Translations under genes and position numbers: made by a program | Notes under the pieces: model-generated | Told to the model about the DNA's origin: nothing | Seen by the model: the letters and a program-made list of their open reading frames with translations, nothing else | Databases searched by the model: none | NCBI GenBank assembly: GCA_035373625.1 | Contig: DAOSNS010000019.1 | Coordinates: 1 to 64,000 of the forward strand | Reading direction: 5' to 3' | DNA length: 64,000 nt | DNA from: DSWT01 sp035373625 | GTDB taxonomy: Bacteria > Chloroflexota > Anaerolineae > B4-G1 > SLSP01 | Shown: positions 52,500 to 61,278 of the stretch, one piece after another | Position numbering within the stretch: position 1 is the stretch's first letter | Layout of the letters: each line of letters opens with the position of its first letter

Positions 52500-53416
52500 T
52501 CCTTTTCCCCCCGATAATAATTCGGCAGGCGTCGGTCAATAAGCTCCGCAAGCATGCCCACCACGGCTATCTGGACCGCTGCCATAACGATCACCACCGT
52601 ACTTACATCCGCCAGGCGCTTCAGCACCGCCCAACTGAAAACACCCCATAACAATCCCAGGAACAGCAGGAAGCCGCTCAACGGCAGGAAAATTTTGAGC
52701 GGTGCGAAGTAAAGCGCCATCCGCAGAATCAAATTGACAAAGTTCAGCGTGTCGCGCAGGGGTCTGATTTTCGATTTTCCTGTCCGCGTCATATAGTTGA
52801 TGGGAACGTAAGCGACATTGTAATCGTTGGTCAACATCCCCAACGTGAGGGTGGTGGTGAAAGAGAAACCATTGGGGAGCATATTGAAAAACCGCAAGGC
52901 GACCGCACGTTTGAAAACCCGCAACCCGGAGTTGATGTCGGGGATGGGCTGCCCGGCGATCACCTCGGCGAGTTTTCCGATGATCCATTTGGCCGGTTTG
53001 CGTATCCAGGGAATCGCTACCTCAGCACCTGTGCGAGCGCCGACAACCATATCATATTCGCCGGCATGGAATTGTGCTACAAGCTCAGGAATACGTTCGT
53101 TGGGATAGGTGCCATCGGCGTCGGTGATGCCGACGAGATCGTAGCGCGCCTGACGTATGGCCGTTTTCAAGGCCGCGCCGTAGCCCAGGTTGCGTTTGTG
53201 GGTGATCAGGCGCACATCGGGATACCGCCGAACAACCGCCGCTGTGTCATCTTGCGATCCGTCGTCCACAACAATAATCTCGTAGGCGAAGGGTGCGTCT
53301 GCCAGCACGCCGCGCAATTGTTCCAACACCGGCCCAATCCCCAATTCTTCATTGTAGGCTGGAATCACTACGGATACGGCAAGGGGCATTTTGTCCTGTG
53401 CTTGATTTTCCAACAT
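52496..53416 (-). CDS. Family 2 glycosyltransferase with two C-terminal membrane helices
   Basis: 306 residues. A GT-A domain (VVIPAYNEELGIG, IIVVDDGSQDDT, ITDADGTYP, INSGLRVFKR) is followed by two membrane helices (about 238-290). This is the layout of GtrB/DPM1-like polyprenyl-phosphate sugar synthases. It heads the three-gene minus-strand unit with the methyltransferase and radical SAM genes. Confidence 0.9.
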   Translation of the reverse strand: MLENQAQDKMPLAVSVVIPAYNEELGIGPVLEQLRGVLADAPFAYEIIVVDDGSQDDTAAVVRRYPDVRLITHKRNLGYGAALKTAIRQARYDLVGITDADGTYPNERIPELVAQFHAGEYDMVVGARTGAEVAIPWIRKPAKWIIGKLAEVIAGQPIPDINSGLRVFKRAVALRFFNMLPNGFSFTTTLTLGMLTNDYNVAYVPINYMTRTGKSKIRPLRDTLNFVNLILRMALYFAPLKIFLPLSGFLLFLGLLWGVFSWAVLKRLADVSTVVIVMAAVQIAVVGMLAELIDRRLPNYYRGEKE

Positions 53417-53561
53417 AGTGCTCCATTGAAAAACTGTTTGAACGTTGGAATGTTATTCTCTTCCAACTGCTGGTGAGTGCCGCTCAATGGCGAATTCCCT
53501 TTGGAATCAAGGCGTGTAAGATTTTACACCCTGATTATACACCATTCGTACCGGTCAGGGC

Positions 53562-55088
53562 TTATTTTGTGCGCGTCAAAATCACACTTGCCTCATCTCG
53601 ATAGACTTCCTCCCACCGGTCGGATTGTTGTGCCGCCGCAATCAGCTGGGATTGTGCTTGTGGGCTAAGCATCAGGGTGCGTATCTGGTATGCTTCAAGC
53701 CGTTCTTCCCATCCGGGCGCGGCGGTGGAGATGCGCAGGTAATCCAGCCATAGCTCGGCGGGATAGAGTTCAATGCGCGGGTCTATGAAAACCGGATACT
53801 GCGGCTGGGCTGCCCAGATGAGGTAGCTGCCAAACGCCATATCGTGAAACAACGGCCCCGGCAAGTGGGCTTGGAACAGAAACTCCGTCGCCGCGACGGG
53901 CGTCTCTGCCGAAAGGACCCCGGCCTTCTCCGGTGGCAGCGGCCACCAGGATTTGAACCACGGCAGGGAAAGCAGCGCCCCTAACAACACAATCCCTGCC
54001 AGAAGGCTGTTTAAGGTGTAGGGAGTCATTCCGCCCTTTTGATTTTGATTCGCCGATTTGCTGACTCGCCGGTTCTCCGACTCTCCGATTGGCTGATTCA
54101 CCGACTCACCGATTAGCCTCACGTGTTCTGCCAGCACCGGCCCCATCACTAACCCGAACCAAATGACGCCGCGCAGCGTTTTCAATCCCAGGGTACCGAA
54201 ACCCAGGAAAGCGAGCAGTTGGGAGGGGGTGGGACGCTTTGGCGAAAGCGCCAGGATTGTCGCGCTGACGAGCAGTCCTGCCAGGAACAATGTCCCCCCC
54301 AGAGTGTCGAACGTCGGCGCAGCCCATTCTACCACCAGGTTTTGAATAACCGGATTGCTTGTCATTGCAGTGACATAATGTACGATCCCGATACCGCGCG
54401 GGTTGAACAAACAGGCCAGGGCCGCGGCGCTTGCTGCGATGACCGGCGCACGCAACGCCTGCCACCGCCGGGTATGTAAAACATTCCATGTTTCCTCGGC
54501 GCCCCACAGTCCGATGAGCACTAACCCCAGGGGAAAGGTGCCGTGGCTATTGACCCAGAGCAACATCCCGACGGGGAAAATCAGCAACAGCCATGCACGT
54601 GGGCGGCTACGATAGGCGTGTATAGCGTTTAAGAACAACGCCGCGATGAAGAAGGCGAGCGTCTGCGGACGCACGTTCCAATCGTTGATGCCCAGCGCGG
54701 CCGCAAAAAAGGTACCGAAAGCCGCGCTGCGCCACCCGCCGGAGCATCGCAAAGCCAGCCGCAATATCAGGGCATAGGTGGCGGTCACAAGGAGGCTCTG
54801 GAAGAAAATGACCAGTGGCGCGCTGCCGAGGTGATAGAGCTGATACAATGTCCATTCCATCAGCCAGAAAGTTTGATAAGCGGGGTAGGGGGTGCCGCGC
54901 ATTGTCTGCGAGTAAGCGTCTACCTGGGGGATGTGTCCCGTGCGCGCTATCTCGCGCCCGGCGGCAATGTGCCACCAGAAGTCGTGAGGGCGGATGGGGT
55001 GGGTGTTGACGAAGATAAAAATCCCCGCGATGATTACCAGCCCCCAGAGGTGCTCGATGGAGATAGGCAAAAATGACCTGGTTTTCAT
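53562..55088 (-). CDS. Polytopic membrane protein, GT-C-like (paralogue 2) with repeat-encoded loop
   Basis: 508 residues, about ten membrane helices and a soluble C-terminal part; paralogue of the protein at 44428-45957 (shared blocks are given there). Residues about 323-350 (VNQPIGESENRRVSKSANQ) are absent from the paralogue and are encoded by a degenerate CCGACTC/CCGATT repeat at 54047-54117, forming a hydrophilic loop. ATG 55088 has a weak ribosome-binding site. Function unknown, probably a polyprenyl-dependent transferase. Confidence 0.72.
   Translation of the reverse strand: MKTRSFLPISIEHLWGLVIIAGIFIFVNTHPIRPHDFWWHIAAGREIARTGHIPQVDAYSQTMRGTPYPAYQTFWLMEWTLYQLYHLGSAPLVIFFQSLLVTATYALILRLALRCSGGWRSAAFGTFFAAALGINDWNVRPQTLAFFIAALFLNAIHAYRSRPRAWLLLIFPVGMLLWVNSHGTFPLGLVLIGLWGAEETWNVLHTRRWQALRAPVIAASAAALACLFNPRGIGIVHYVTAMTSNPVIQNLVVEWAAPTFDTLGGTLFLAGLLVSATILALSPKRPTPSQLLAFLGFGTLGLKTLRGVIWFGLVMGPVLAEHVRLIGESVNQPIGESENRRVSKSANQNQKGGMTPYTLNSLLAGIVLLGALLSLPWFKSWWPLPPEKAGVLSAETPVAATEFLFQAHLPGPLFHDMAFGSYLIWAAQPQYPVFIDPRIELYPAELWLDYLRISTAAPGWEERLEAYQIRTLMLSPQAQSQLIAAAQQSDRWEEVYRDEASVILTRTK
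54047..54117. repeat. Degenerate repeat inside the GT-C-like gene
   Basis: Alternating CGCCGATT, CTGACTCGCC, CTCCGACTCT, CCGATTGG and CACCGACTCA units, about 70 bp, in frame with the surrounding gene and encoding a polar loop. Confidence 0.7.
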
Positions 55089-55213
55089 AGCTTCATAGTG
55101 AAGTGTCGGCGCAGGCCGATACCCGGCACAAAGCATCCGGCGAGGATGGTTTCAATCGGCCTGACGGACAACGGTATGACAAATGATACAGAAAAGATAG
55201 TACTTATTTCCCA

Positions 55214-55345
55214 TTGCTAGAATTCGGTAAGAATGTATAATATGGTTAACATTTAGTAAGGAGCCCCGCCCTCCTTGCTAAATGAGATTGGTTACCCTCC
55301 TTTCGTAGAGACACGCCCCTGCCCAGGGGCGTGTCTCTGTTTTGG
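55214..55345 (+). ncRNA. Candidate small RNA gene
   Basis: TTGCTA (55214-55219), 16 bp, TATAAT (55236-55241) form a promoter. A transcript from about 55248 would hold a 14-bp hairpin CATTTAGTAAGGAG / CTCCTTGCTAAATG with one wobble pair (55250-55263 with 55271-55284). A 22-nt single-stranded stretch follows, then a perfect 14-bp stem AGAGACACGCCCCT / AGGGGCGTGTCTCT (55307-55320 with 55325-55338) and GTTTTGG. No coding frame fits. Predicted length is about 95 nt. Either hairpin alone could be a terminator for a neighbour; the promoter in front favours an RNA. Confidence 0.5.
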
Positions 55346-55351
55346 GGGCTT

Positions 55352-56047
55352 CTATGCGACGAGCAATCGCCGACAACCATCGCAGTAGGCTTCCTCGCCG
55401 TTTTTGACTTTGCGCTGCGTGGGCTTCAGGACTTCTACCCCGCACATGCTACAGATTTCGCCGTTCAAACGCGCCACAGGGATGCCACCGGTGCGACTAT
55501 GCAGATAATGATAGGTATCGAGGATGTTCGACGGGATGCGTTCCTGAACGTGTTGGGCTTCTTGGCGTAGTACTTGTTCGCGTGCTTGTAGGGTATCCCG
55601 TTCGGCGGTGAGGGCTTGACAGAGCACTGCGCGCCGGGCGCTGACCTCTTGCAGATGGGTTGCTGCGGTGGTGGCGTCGGTGTCGGCCTCTTCGCGGGCG
55701 ACCATAGCTTCGAGCAGGTCATCCTCAAGTTTGGCGATTCGGCGGCGCAGGGATTGCGACTTGGCCTGCAAGTCTTCCAGTTGGCGGGGATTGGTGACGC
55801 TGCCGTCGTAGAGACGCCGCTCGGTCTGCTGGAGATCGGTCTGCACCCTTTGTAACTCGAACTCGATGTCTTTCTGCGTTTTGTTGGCGGTGTGTGCCGC
55901 CTGCGCCGTTTGTTCGGCACGTTGACGCGCCTGCGATAGCTCGGATTCGTCGTGGAGGATGGCCGCGATCTCGGTCAGCCGGCGGTTGATCTGTTGTAAT
56001 TCCAGATCAATTTCTTGAAAGCGTAATAGCGCGTCTGTCCAGGGCAT
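55352..56047 (-). CDS. Zinc-ribbon coiled-coil protein
   Basis: 231 residues. A long coiled coil (about 10-165) is followed by a C4 zinc ribbon: Cys-x-x-Cys in CSMCGVEV and again CDGC near the end. This is the C4-type zinc-ribbon family (zf-RING_7) linked in other bacteria to nucleic-acid or ribosome-related roles; the function here is not known. ATG 56047 has GGAGG upstream. Confidence 0.85.
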   Translation of the reverse strand: MPWTDALLRFQEIDLELQQINRRLTEIAAILHDESELSQARQRAEQTAQAAHTANKTQKDIEFELQRVQTDLQQTERRLYDGSVTNPRQLEDLQAKSQSLRRRIAKLEDDLLEAMVAREEADTDATTAATHLQEVSARRAVLCQALTAERDTLQAREQVLRQEAQHVQERIPSNILDTYHYLHSRTGGIPVARLNGEICSMCGVEVLKPTQRKVKNGEEAYCDGCRRLLVA

Positions 56048-56070
56048 GCATCCCTCCTCAATACAAGTGG

Positions 56071-56136
56071 CCACAGAGGACACGGAGTTTGCACGGAAGT
56101 AAATGAAATACTCTGCGTTCCCCGTGTGCTCTGCGG
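56071..56136. repeat. CCACAGAGGACACGGAG hairpin
   Basis: CCACAGAGGACACGGAG (56071-56087) pairs with CCCCGTGTGCTCTGCGG (56120-56136), 14 of 17 positions. Same family as 21321-21390 and 27126-27179. It lies between lgt and the zinc-ribbon gene. Confidence 0.65.
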
Positions 56137-56220
56137 TGAAATCTTTATTATCGGGGCTGTACCGCAGGTTCAGTTACGCCCCTTAAAAAGGTGTTGGAAC
56201 ACTTGAATGTTGGGACGTTA

Positions 56221-57054
56221 CTATGCTGCTTTTTTGCGCGGCAACCACAGGTGGCGCACCAGCAGGAACGCCGCGCCGGCAATGAAGAAGATGATGGCAA
56301 TCAATTGCGCGGTGGCAATGTTGCCGATCATCCAGGCGTCGGGACGCAGCATCTCGGTGAAGAAACGGATGACGGCGTAGCCCATCAAATAGGCCACCAG
56401 CAGGTCGCCTTCCTGCAGTTTCTCACGGAAGCGCGTGGCTATCCACAGCAGCAGCAGACACAGCACCAACGCCGCCAGCGATTCGTACAGGAAGGTGGGA
56501 TGGAAAAGTGTCGTCTCCGGGTACTGGATCAGGTTGGTGTAGGGCGGGATGCGGTGCAAAGCCGGGACGCGCAGTCCCCAGGGCAGCGTTGTGGGTGGAC
56601 CGTACAACTCGATGTTGATGAAGTTGCCCCACCGTCCGATGGCTTGCCCAACAGCCACCCCTGGCGCGGCGTAGTCAAGCCATTCGAGCGGACGCAGTCC
56701 GCGTTTCCAACAGAAGAGGAGCACGCCGAGCGCCCCACCGATGATGGCACCGTAGATGCCTAACCCGCCATTCCAGATATAGAGTGCCTCCAACGGGTGC
56801 TCTTTGTAATAGTTCCAACCGAGCAGCCCGTCACCTGGTTGCGAGAACACGTGATAGACGCGCGCGCCGATGATCGCCAGTAGCACAACGATGACGAGCA
56901 TGTCCCAAATGATCTCCGGGTCTTGAGCGGCGCGCTTTGCCAGGTACGCAGCGACATTCGCCCCCAGGATGATGCCGGTGACGATCAGGACGCCGTACCA
57001 ATGTACGGCAATCGGGCCAATTTGAAACAGAATCGGACCAACAGGTGGTGTCAT
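56221..57054 (-). CDS. lgt: Prolipoprotein diacylglyceryl transferase
   Basis: 277 residues, seven membrane helices. The Lgt signature GRWGNFINIELYGPPT is intact, along with HWYGVLIVTG. It attaches diacylglycerol to the lipobox cysteine of prelipoproteins, such as those encoded at 2089, 11270, 22298 and 29324. ATG 57054 overlaps the DUF2085 stop (ATGA) and has GGAGG upstream; the frame is open further but without support. Confidence 0.96.
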   Translation of the reverse strand: MTPPVGPILFQIGPIAVHWYGVLIVTGIILGANVAAYLAKRAAQDPEIIWDMLVIVVLLAIIGARVYHVFSQPGDGLLGWNYYKEHPLEALYIWNGGLGIYGAIIGGALGVLLFCWKRGLRPLEWLDYAAPGVAVGQAIGRWGNFINIELYGPPTTLPWGLRVPALHRIPPYTNLIQYPETTLFHPTFLYESLAALVLCLLLLWIATRFREKLQEGDLLVAYLMGYAVIRFFTEMLRPDAWMIGNIATAQLIAIIFFIAGAAFLLVRHLWLPRKKAA

Positions 57055-57839
57055 AGTGTAGCCTCCAGAGGTGAGTTTGTTGTGTTGAGTTTGCGTTCCA
57101 GGGTGTGATATACATCCTCGAAATACTCGTTCAGGTAGGGATAGGCGGTGGCGACAAGCCCCAACCCAAACAGTGCACCGGTGAGTGTGCGCATCAAGGG
57201 GGTCGTCTCGAAAGGCACGGGAATGAGGCCGGGGAACAGCACCCACGCGACGTAGGAAAGCCACTGGATGCCGCCGTCGAGCATCATCGGCATGATGCCG
57301 AAGATAAAGTAACGCCACATCGGCCAGGGGGGGATCTCTTGCTTCCGCCGCAGCCCAGCGTAGGCCAGTCCCCCCAGGAGCAAGCAGCCATAGATGGCGA
57401 CATCGCGTTGGCAAAGGGCCACCTTGTAGCCTGTGGCTGCATCGCCGGTAAACAGGCGTAGCGCGTTCATTTCGATCACACTGATGGGTGTTGTGAGTGG
57501 GTAGGCAAGTTGTGGCCCGAAGAGAAACCACGAGCGGAAAGGGTACTGATGACAGAGCGGGCGATAAGCGGCATACAACATGTTTGCCAGAGTGGGCATG
57601 CCGATTTTGAAGAACACCGGTGCCAGTATTGCCCCACCGAGGAACAAGGCCGTCAGCGTGTTGAACAGGGCCAGCCAGTGGCGCGCCAGCCAGAAGACGA
57701 AGCGGTTCAGCTTCTCCACCAGCGTGCGTTGCCCCGGTGGAATCTCCTGTTGCATCCGTTCCTGGATACGGCGCTGGGCCTCATTTAAGATGGCCTCGGT
57801 GCTCGGTGCGTGGTTATCGGTGTCCTCCGGCTCGCTCAT
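57051..57839 (-). CDS. DUF2085 membrane protein
   Basis: 262 residues. A polar N-terminus (EAILNEAQRRIQERMQQEIP) precedes four or five membrane helices. The DUF2085 mark RPLCHQYPFRSWFLFG is present, with CQRDVAIYG later. Role unknown. Coupled to lgt by a 4-bp overlap; GGAGG lies 4-8 nt before the ATG at 57839. Confidence 0.88.
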   Translation of the reverse strand: MSEPEDTDNHAPSTEAILNEAQRRIQERMQQEIPPGQRTLVEKLNRFVFWLARHWLALFNTLTALFLGGAILAPVFFKIGMPTLANMLYAAYRPLCHQYPFRSWFLFGPQLAYPLTTPISVIEMNALRLFTGDAATGYKVALCQRDVAIYGCLLLGGLAYAGLRRKQEIPPWPMWRYFIFGIMPMMLDGGIQWLSYVAWVLFPGLIPVPFETTPLMRTLTGALFGLGLVATAYPYLNEYFEDVYHTLERKLNTTNSPLEATL

Positions 57840-57901
57840 CTCCCCTCCACACGTTGGTATCATTATACCATGATCGGGGGGAGAGAACAAACAACGCCAC
57901 C

Positions 57902-58239
57902 AGGGCCTTGTCATTCTTGTTCCGAGGGGAATGTCAGTCCCCTGTTTTTAGCTGATTTGAGTAACGCGGATCTGACGATCCGCTTGAAGCCAAATGAAGA
58001 CGATCCGCTCGAAGCCAAATGAAGACGATTCGCTCGAAGCCAAAGACGATTCGCTCGAAGCCAAATGAAGACGATCCGCTCGAAGCCAAAGACGATCCGC
58101 TCGAAGCCAAAGACGATTCGCTTGAAGCCAAATGAAGACGGTTCGCTTGAAGCCAAATGAAGACGATCCGCTCGAAGCCAAATGAAGACGATCCGCTTGA
58201 AGCCAAATGAAGTTGCTGTAACGCGAATGATAAAGCCTT
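57902..58239. mobile_element. TIR element copy 3 with amplified GATCCGCTCGAAGCC module
   Basis: Ends: AGGGCCTTGTCATTC (57902-57916) and its 12/15 inverse GAATGATAAAGCCTT (58225-58239). It shares TTCCGAGGGGAA, CCCCTGTTTTTAGCTGAT, AACGCGGATCTG.CGATC and TGAAGTTGCTGTAA with copy 2. From about 57972 to 58210 a unit of 25 or 21 bp (CGATCCGCTCGAAGCC, then AAATGAAGA or AAAGA) is repeated about ten times. No gene here; open frames such as SSFGFKRIV runs are repeat artefacts. Confidence 0.75.
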
Positions 58240-58305
58240 GACCAGGGCTGTTGCATTTGGCCGCTTCTGGCAACTGAATTCGGCCTAAAGGCCAGGGGAA
58301 GAGGA

Positions 58306-58350
58306 GAGGGGTTTTTGTGGCGGAGCTTCACCCTGCCACAAAAACCCCTC
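58306..58350. terminator. 16-bp hairpin downstream of gcvPB
   Basis: A perfect stem GAGGGGTTTTTGTGGC / GCCACAAAAACCCCTC with a 13-nt loop, about 75 bp past the gcvPB stop on the minus strand. There is no T tract outside the stem, so it is a hairpin of uncertain role. Confidence 0.55.
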
Positions 58351-58425
58351 CTTAAGATGCTGCTTTAGCGGCACAACAGACAGCGCGACGGGACAAAATT
58401 CCCCAAAACGGATTGTCGTCATCCG

Positions 58426-59877
58426 CTAATGCGCATAGCGCAACACCGGATTGCGCGCGGCTCTGACTTCGTCCAGCCGCCGCACGGGGGCATTGTGTGG
58501 CGCTTCGTGCAATAGGTGGGGATTCTCGCGCGCTTCGGCGGCAATTTTGAGCAGGATGTCGGCGTAGTTGTCCAGCGATTGCTTGCTTTCGGTCTCGGTC
58601 GGCTCGATCATCAACGCCTCGGGCACGATGAGCGGGAAGTAGTTCGTGGGGGGATGGACGCCGTAATCAATGAGCCGCTTGGCGATGTCGAGTGCGTGGA
58701 TGTCGGGGGCATCCTTGAAGCGACCTTCGACCACAAATTCGTGCTTGCAGATGCGGTCGTAGGGCAGGGGGTACACGCCCTTGATACGGCTGAGCAAGTA
58801 GTTGGCATTGAGCACCGCATGTTCGGCCGCCTGCCGGAGGCCTTCTTTACCCAACATGCGCATGTACGTGTAAGCACGCACGATGATGCCGAACTGTCCC
58901 CAGAAAGCTCTGACCCGCCCGATGGACTTGGGCGGATCGTAGAAGATGAAATAGGGGTCTTCTTCGGGGGACGAATCGGGATCGAGCGCCACGATGGGCG
59001 CAGGGAGGTAATCCGCCAGGTGTGCGGCGACGCCCACCGGTCCGCTTCCCGGCCCACCGCCACCGTGTGGGGTGCTGAAGGTTTTATGCAGGTTGAAGTG
59101 CATCACGTCAATCCCTGCATCGCCGGGACGCATGATGCCGGCGAGGGCGTTCAGGTTCGCGCCATCGCCATACACCAGTCCCCCGCAGCTATGGATGATG
59201 TCTGCGACTTCTTCTGTGTGTTCTTCAAAAAGCCCCAATGTGTTGGGATTGGTGAACATCAGCCCCACGACGCGCTCACATACTTGCGCGCGCAGTGCCT
59301 TAAGGTCAATGTTGCCGCGCGCATCGGAGGGAATTTCCACCACGCGCAAGCCGCTCATGCTCGATGAGGCGGGGTTCGTCCCATGGGCCGAGTCGGGGAC
59401 CAGAATGGTATCGCGGGCGGTGTCACCGCGGTCCAGGTGATATTTCCGCATGATGAGCACGCCCGTCAATTCGCCGTGCGCGCCGGCGGCGGGCTGCAAC
59501 GAGACAGCGGCAAAGCCGCCGATCTCCTTGAGGTATTCCTGGACGGAATACATAATATACAGCGCGCCCTGGACCGCTTCAGGATCGAGCCACGGGTGAG
59601 CGCCGGTAAAGCCGCCCAGCCGTGCGGCGACTTCGTTGACTTTGGGGTTGAATTTCATCGTACAAGACCCCAGCGGATACATTCCCTTGTCAATGGCATA
59701 GTTTAGTTGCGACAGCCGTAGATAGTGCCGCACCACATCCACCTCACTGACTTCGGGCAGTGGCAGTTCCTCACGCAGCATGGCGGTGGGGAGAGGGCTT
59801 TCCGGGACATCCAGTTGCGGGGGCTTGACTCCCTCACGGCCCGGCGCTGAAAGTTCGTAGATCAAGGGTTCGCTCAT
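58426..59877 (-). CDS. gcvPB: Glycine dehydrogenase (P protein) subunit 2
   Basis: 483 residues, the C-terminal half of the glycine-cleavage P protein, holding the PLP lysine (Lys265 in HFNLHKTFSTPHGGGG) and DSAHGTNPAS. With GcvPA it decarboxylates glycine and loads the aminomethyl group onto GcvH. Start ATG lies 3 bp after the gcvPA stop. Confidence 0.97.
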   Translation of the reverse strand: MSEPLIYELSAPGREGVKPPQLDVPESPLPTAMLREELPLPEVSEVDVVRHYLRLSQLNYAIDKGMYPLGSCTMKFNPKVNEVAARLGGFTGAHPWLDPEAVQGALYIMYSVQEYLKEIGGFAAVSLQPAAGAHGELTGVLIMRKYHLDRGDTARDTILVPDSAHGTNPASSSMSGLRVVEIPSDARGNIDLKALRAQVCERVVGLMFTNPNTLGLFEEHTEEVADIIHSCGGLVYGDGANLNALAGIMRPGDAGIDVMHFNLHKTFSTPHGGGGPGSGPVGVAAHLADYLPAPIVALDPDSSPEEDPYFIFYDPPKSIGRVRAFWGQFGIIVRAYTYMRMLGKEGLRQAAEHAVLNANYLLSRIKGVYPLPYDRICKHEFVVEGRFKDAPDIHALDIAKRLIDYGVHPPTNYFPLIVPEALMIEPTETESKQSLDNYADILLKIAAEARENPHLLHEAPHNAPVRRLDEVRAARNPVLRYAH

Positions 59878-59880
59878 GGG

Positions 59881-61254
59881 TTATGCCTCCTGTTCTTCAG
59901 CGGTGAACGCGCCCAGCGCTTCGGCGAACAGATCAATTTCGTGGCGCGAGTTCACTTCGGTCACGGCAACCAGCATGTGACGCTGCAGGCCGGGATAATC
60001 GCGCCCCAGATCGTAGCCGCCGACGATCTCCACTTCTTCGATGTCATTGAGCAGGAAGTGATTGATGTCGGCTACCTGTGCGGGACAGCGAACCATGAAC
60101 TCATTGAAGAAGGGATGCGTCTTGACCACGGAAAAGCCCGGTATTTTGTCAATGACGTCGGCCGCATAATGCGCTTTGTGGTAGTTTAGCTCGGCGATCT
60201 TGCGCAGACCGTGTTTGCCCAGAGCCGCCATGTAGACGGTCGCCGCGAGGGCCATCAGACCCTCATTGCTGCAAATGTTGGAGGTGGCCTTGTCGCGGCG
60301 GATGTGCTGTTCGCGGGTGGTGAGGGTCATCACGTAGCCGTCCTTGCCTTCGACGTCTACCGTTTTGCCGACCAGCCGTCCGGCCATTTGTCGGACGTAC
60401 TCATCCCGCGTGGCGTAAAAGCCCAGATACGGCCCGCCGAAGTTGAGACCCAGGCCAAGCGGTTGCCCTTCACCGAGGACAATGTCGGCCCCGTAGGCGC
60501 CGGGCGGTTTGAGCAAGCCCAGGCTGATGGGATTGACGACGACGGCCAGGAGCGTCCCCTTGCCGCGCGCGTGGACCTGCTCGGCAATGCCTTCCAGGTT
60601 GACCAGCCGGCCCAGAAAATCCGGTGTCTGCAGGATAAGGCAGGCCGTGTTCTCATCTACCAGCGCGATGAGCTGCTCTAGCGGCATCATCGGATCGTCG
60701 CCCCCGACAATGTCCAGTCCCATCCCCTGTGTGTAGGTGTGGACGACCTGGCGGTAGTGGGGATGGACGGTCGGCGCGATCACGACTTTGGCGCGCTTCT
60801 TGCGGAAGACGTTGTACGCCTGGATCACGGCTTCGGCGGTGGCGGTTGCGCCGTCGTAGTGGCTGGCGTTGGCGACGTCCATGCCGGTGAGGTCGCAGAT
60901 CATGCTTTCGTATTCAAAGATGGCTTGCAGCGTGCCCTGGCTGACCTCGGCCTGATAGGGGGTGTAGGCGGTGTAGAACTCCCCACGGCTGATGACGTAA
61001 TCCACCACGCTAGGCACCCAATGCCGATAGGCGCCCGCGCCTAGGAAGGTGGGGACAACATTGGCGTTGACGTTCAACGCAGCAAGAAATTGCAATTCTT
61101 GCAAAATTTCCATCTCCGATAGAGGGGCGGGGAGATCGAGCTGGGGATAACGGAACTTTTCGGGGATGTCCTGGAACAGAGCATCCAGGTTATTGACTCC
61201 GATCGCGGCCAGCATTTCTTGACGTTCTGCGTCGGTATGGGGGATATAGACCAT
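59881..61254 (-). CDS. gcvPA: Glycine dehydrogenase (P protein) subunit 1
   Basis: 457 residues, the N-terminal half of the split P protein (YTAYTPYQAEVSQGTLQAIF, NASHYDGATA, RDKATSNICSN). GGAG is about 7 nt upstream of ATG 61254. The start follows the gcvH stop by 24 bp. Confidence 0.97.
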   Translation of the reverse strand: MVYIPHTDAERQEMLAAIGVNNLDALFQDIPEKFRYPQLDLPAPLSEMEILQELQFLAALNVNANVVPTFLGAGAYRHWVPSVVDYVISRGEFYTAYTPYQAEVSQGTLQAIFEYESMICDLTGMDVANASHYDGATATAEAVIQAYNVFRKKRAKVVIAPTVHPHYRQVVHTYTQGMGLDIVGGDDPMMPLEQLIALVDENTACLILQTPDFLGRLVNLEGIAEQVHARGKGTLLAVVVNPISLGLLKPPGAYGADIVLGEGQPLGLGLNFGGPYLGFYATRDEYVRQMAGRLVGKTVDVEGKDGYVMTLTTREQHIRRDKATSNICSNEGLMALAATVYMAALGKHGLRKIAELNYHKAHYAADVIDKIPGFSVVKTHPFFNEFMVRCPAQVADINHFLLNDIEEVEIVGGYDLGRDYPGLQRHMLVAVTEVNSRHEIDLFAEALGAFTAEEQEA

Positions 61255-61278
61255 AATAGGCTCCTGTGAAAATCCGTT

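Noticed and set aside
57911..58331. Frames giving SSFGFKRIV repeats
   Set aside because: They are produced by the 21/25-bp repeat of TIR element copy 3; several frames are open at once, which is typical of repeats.
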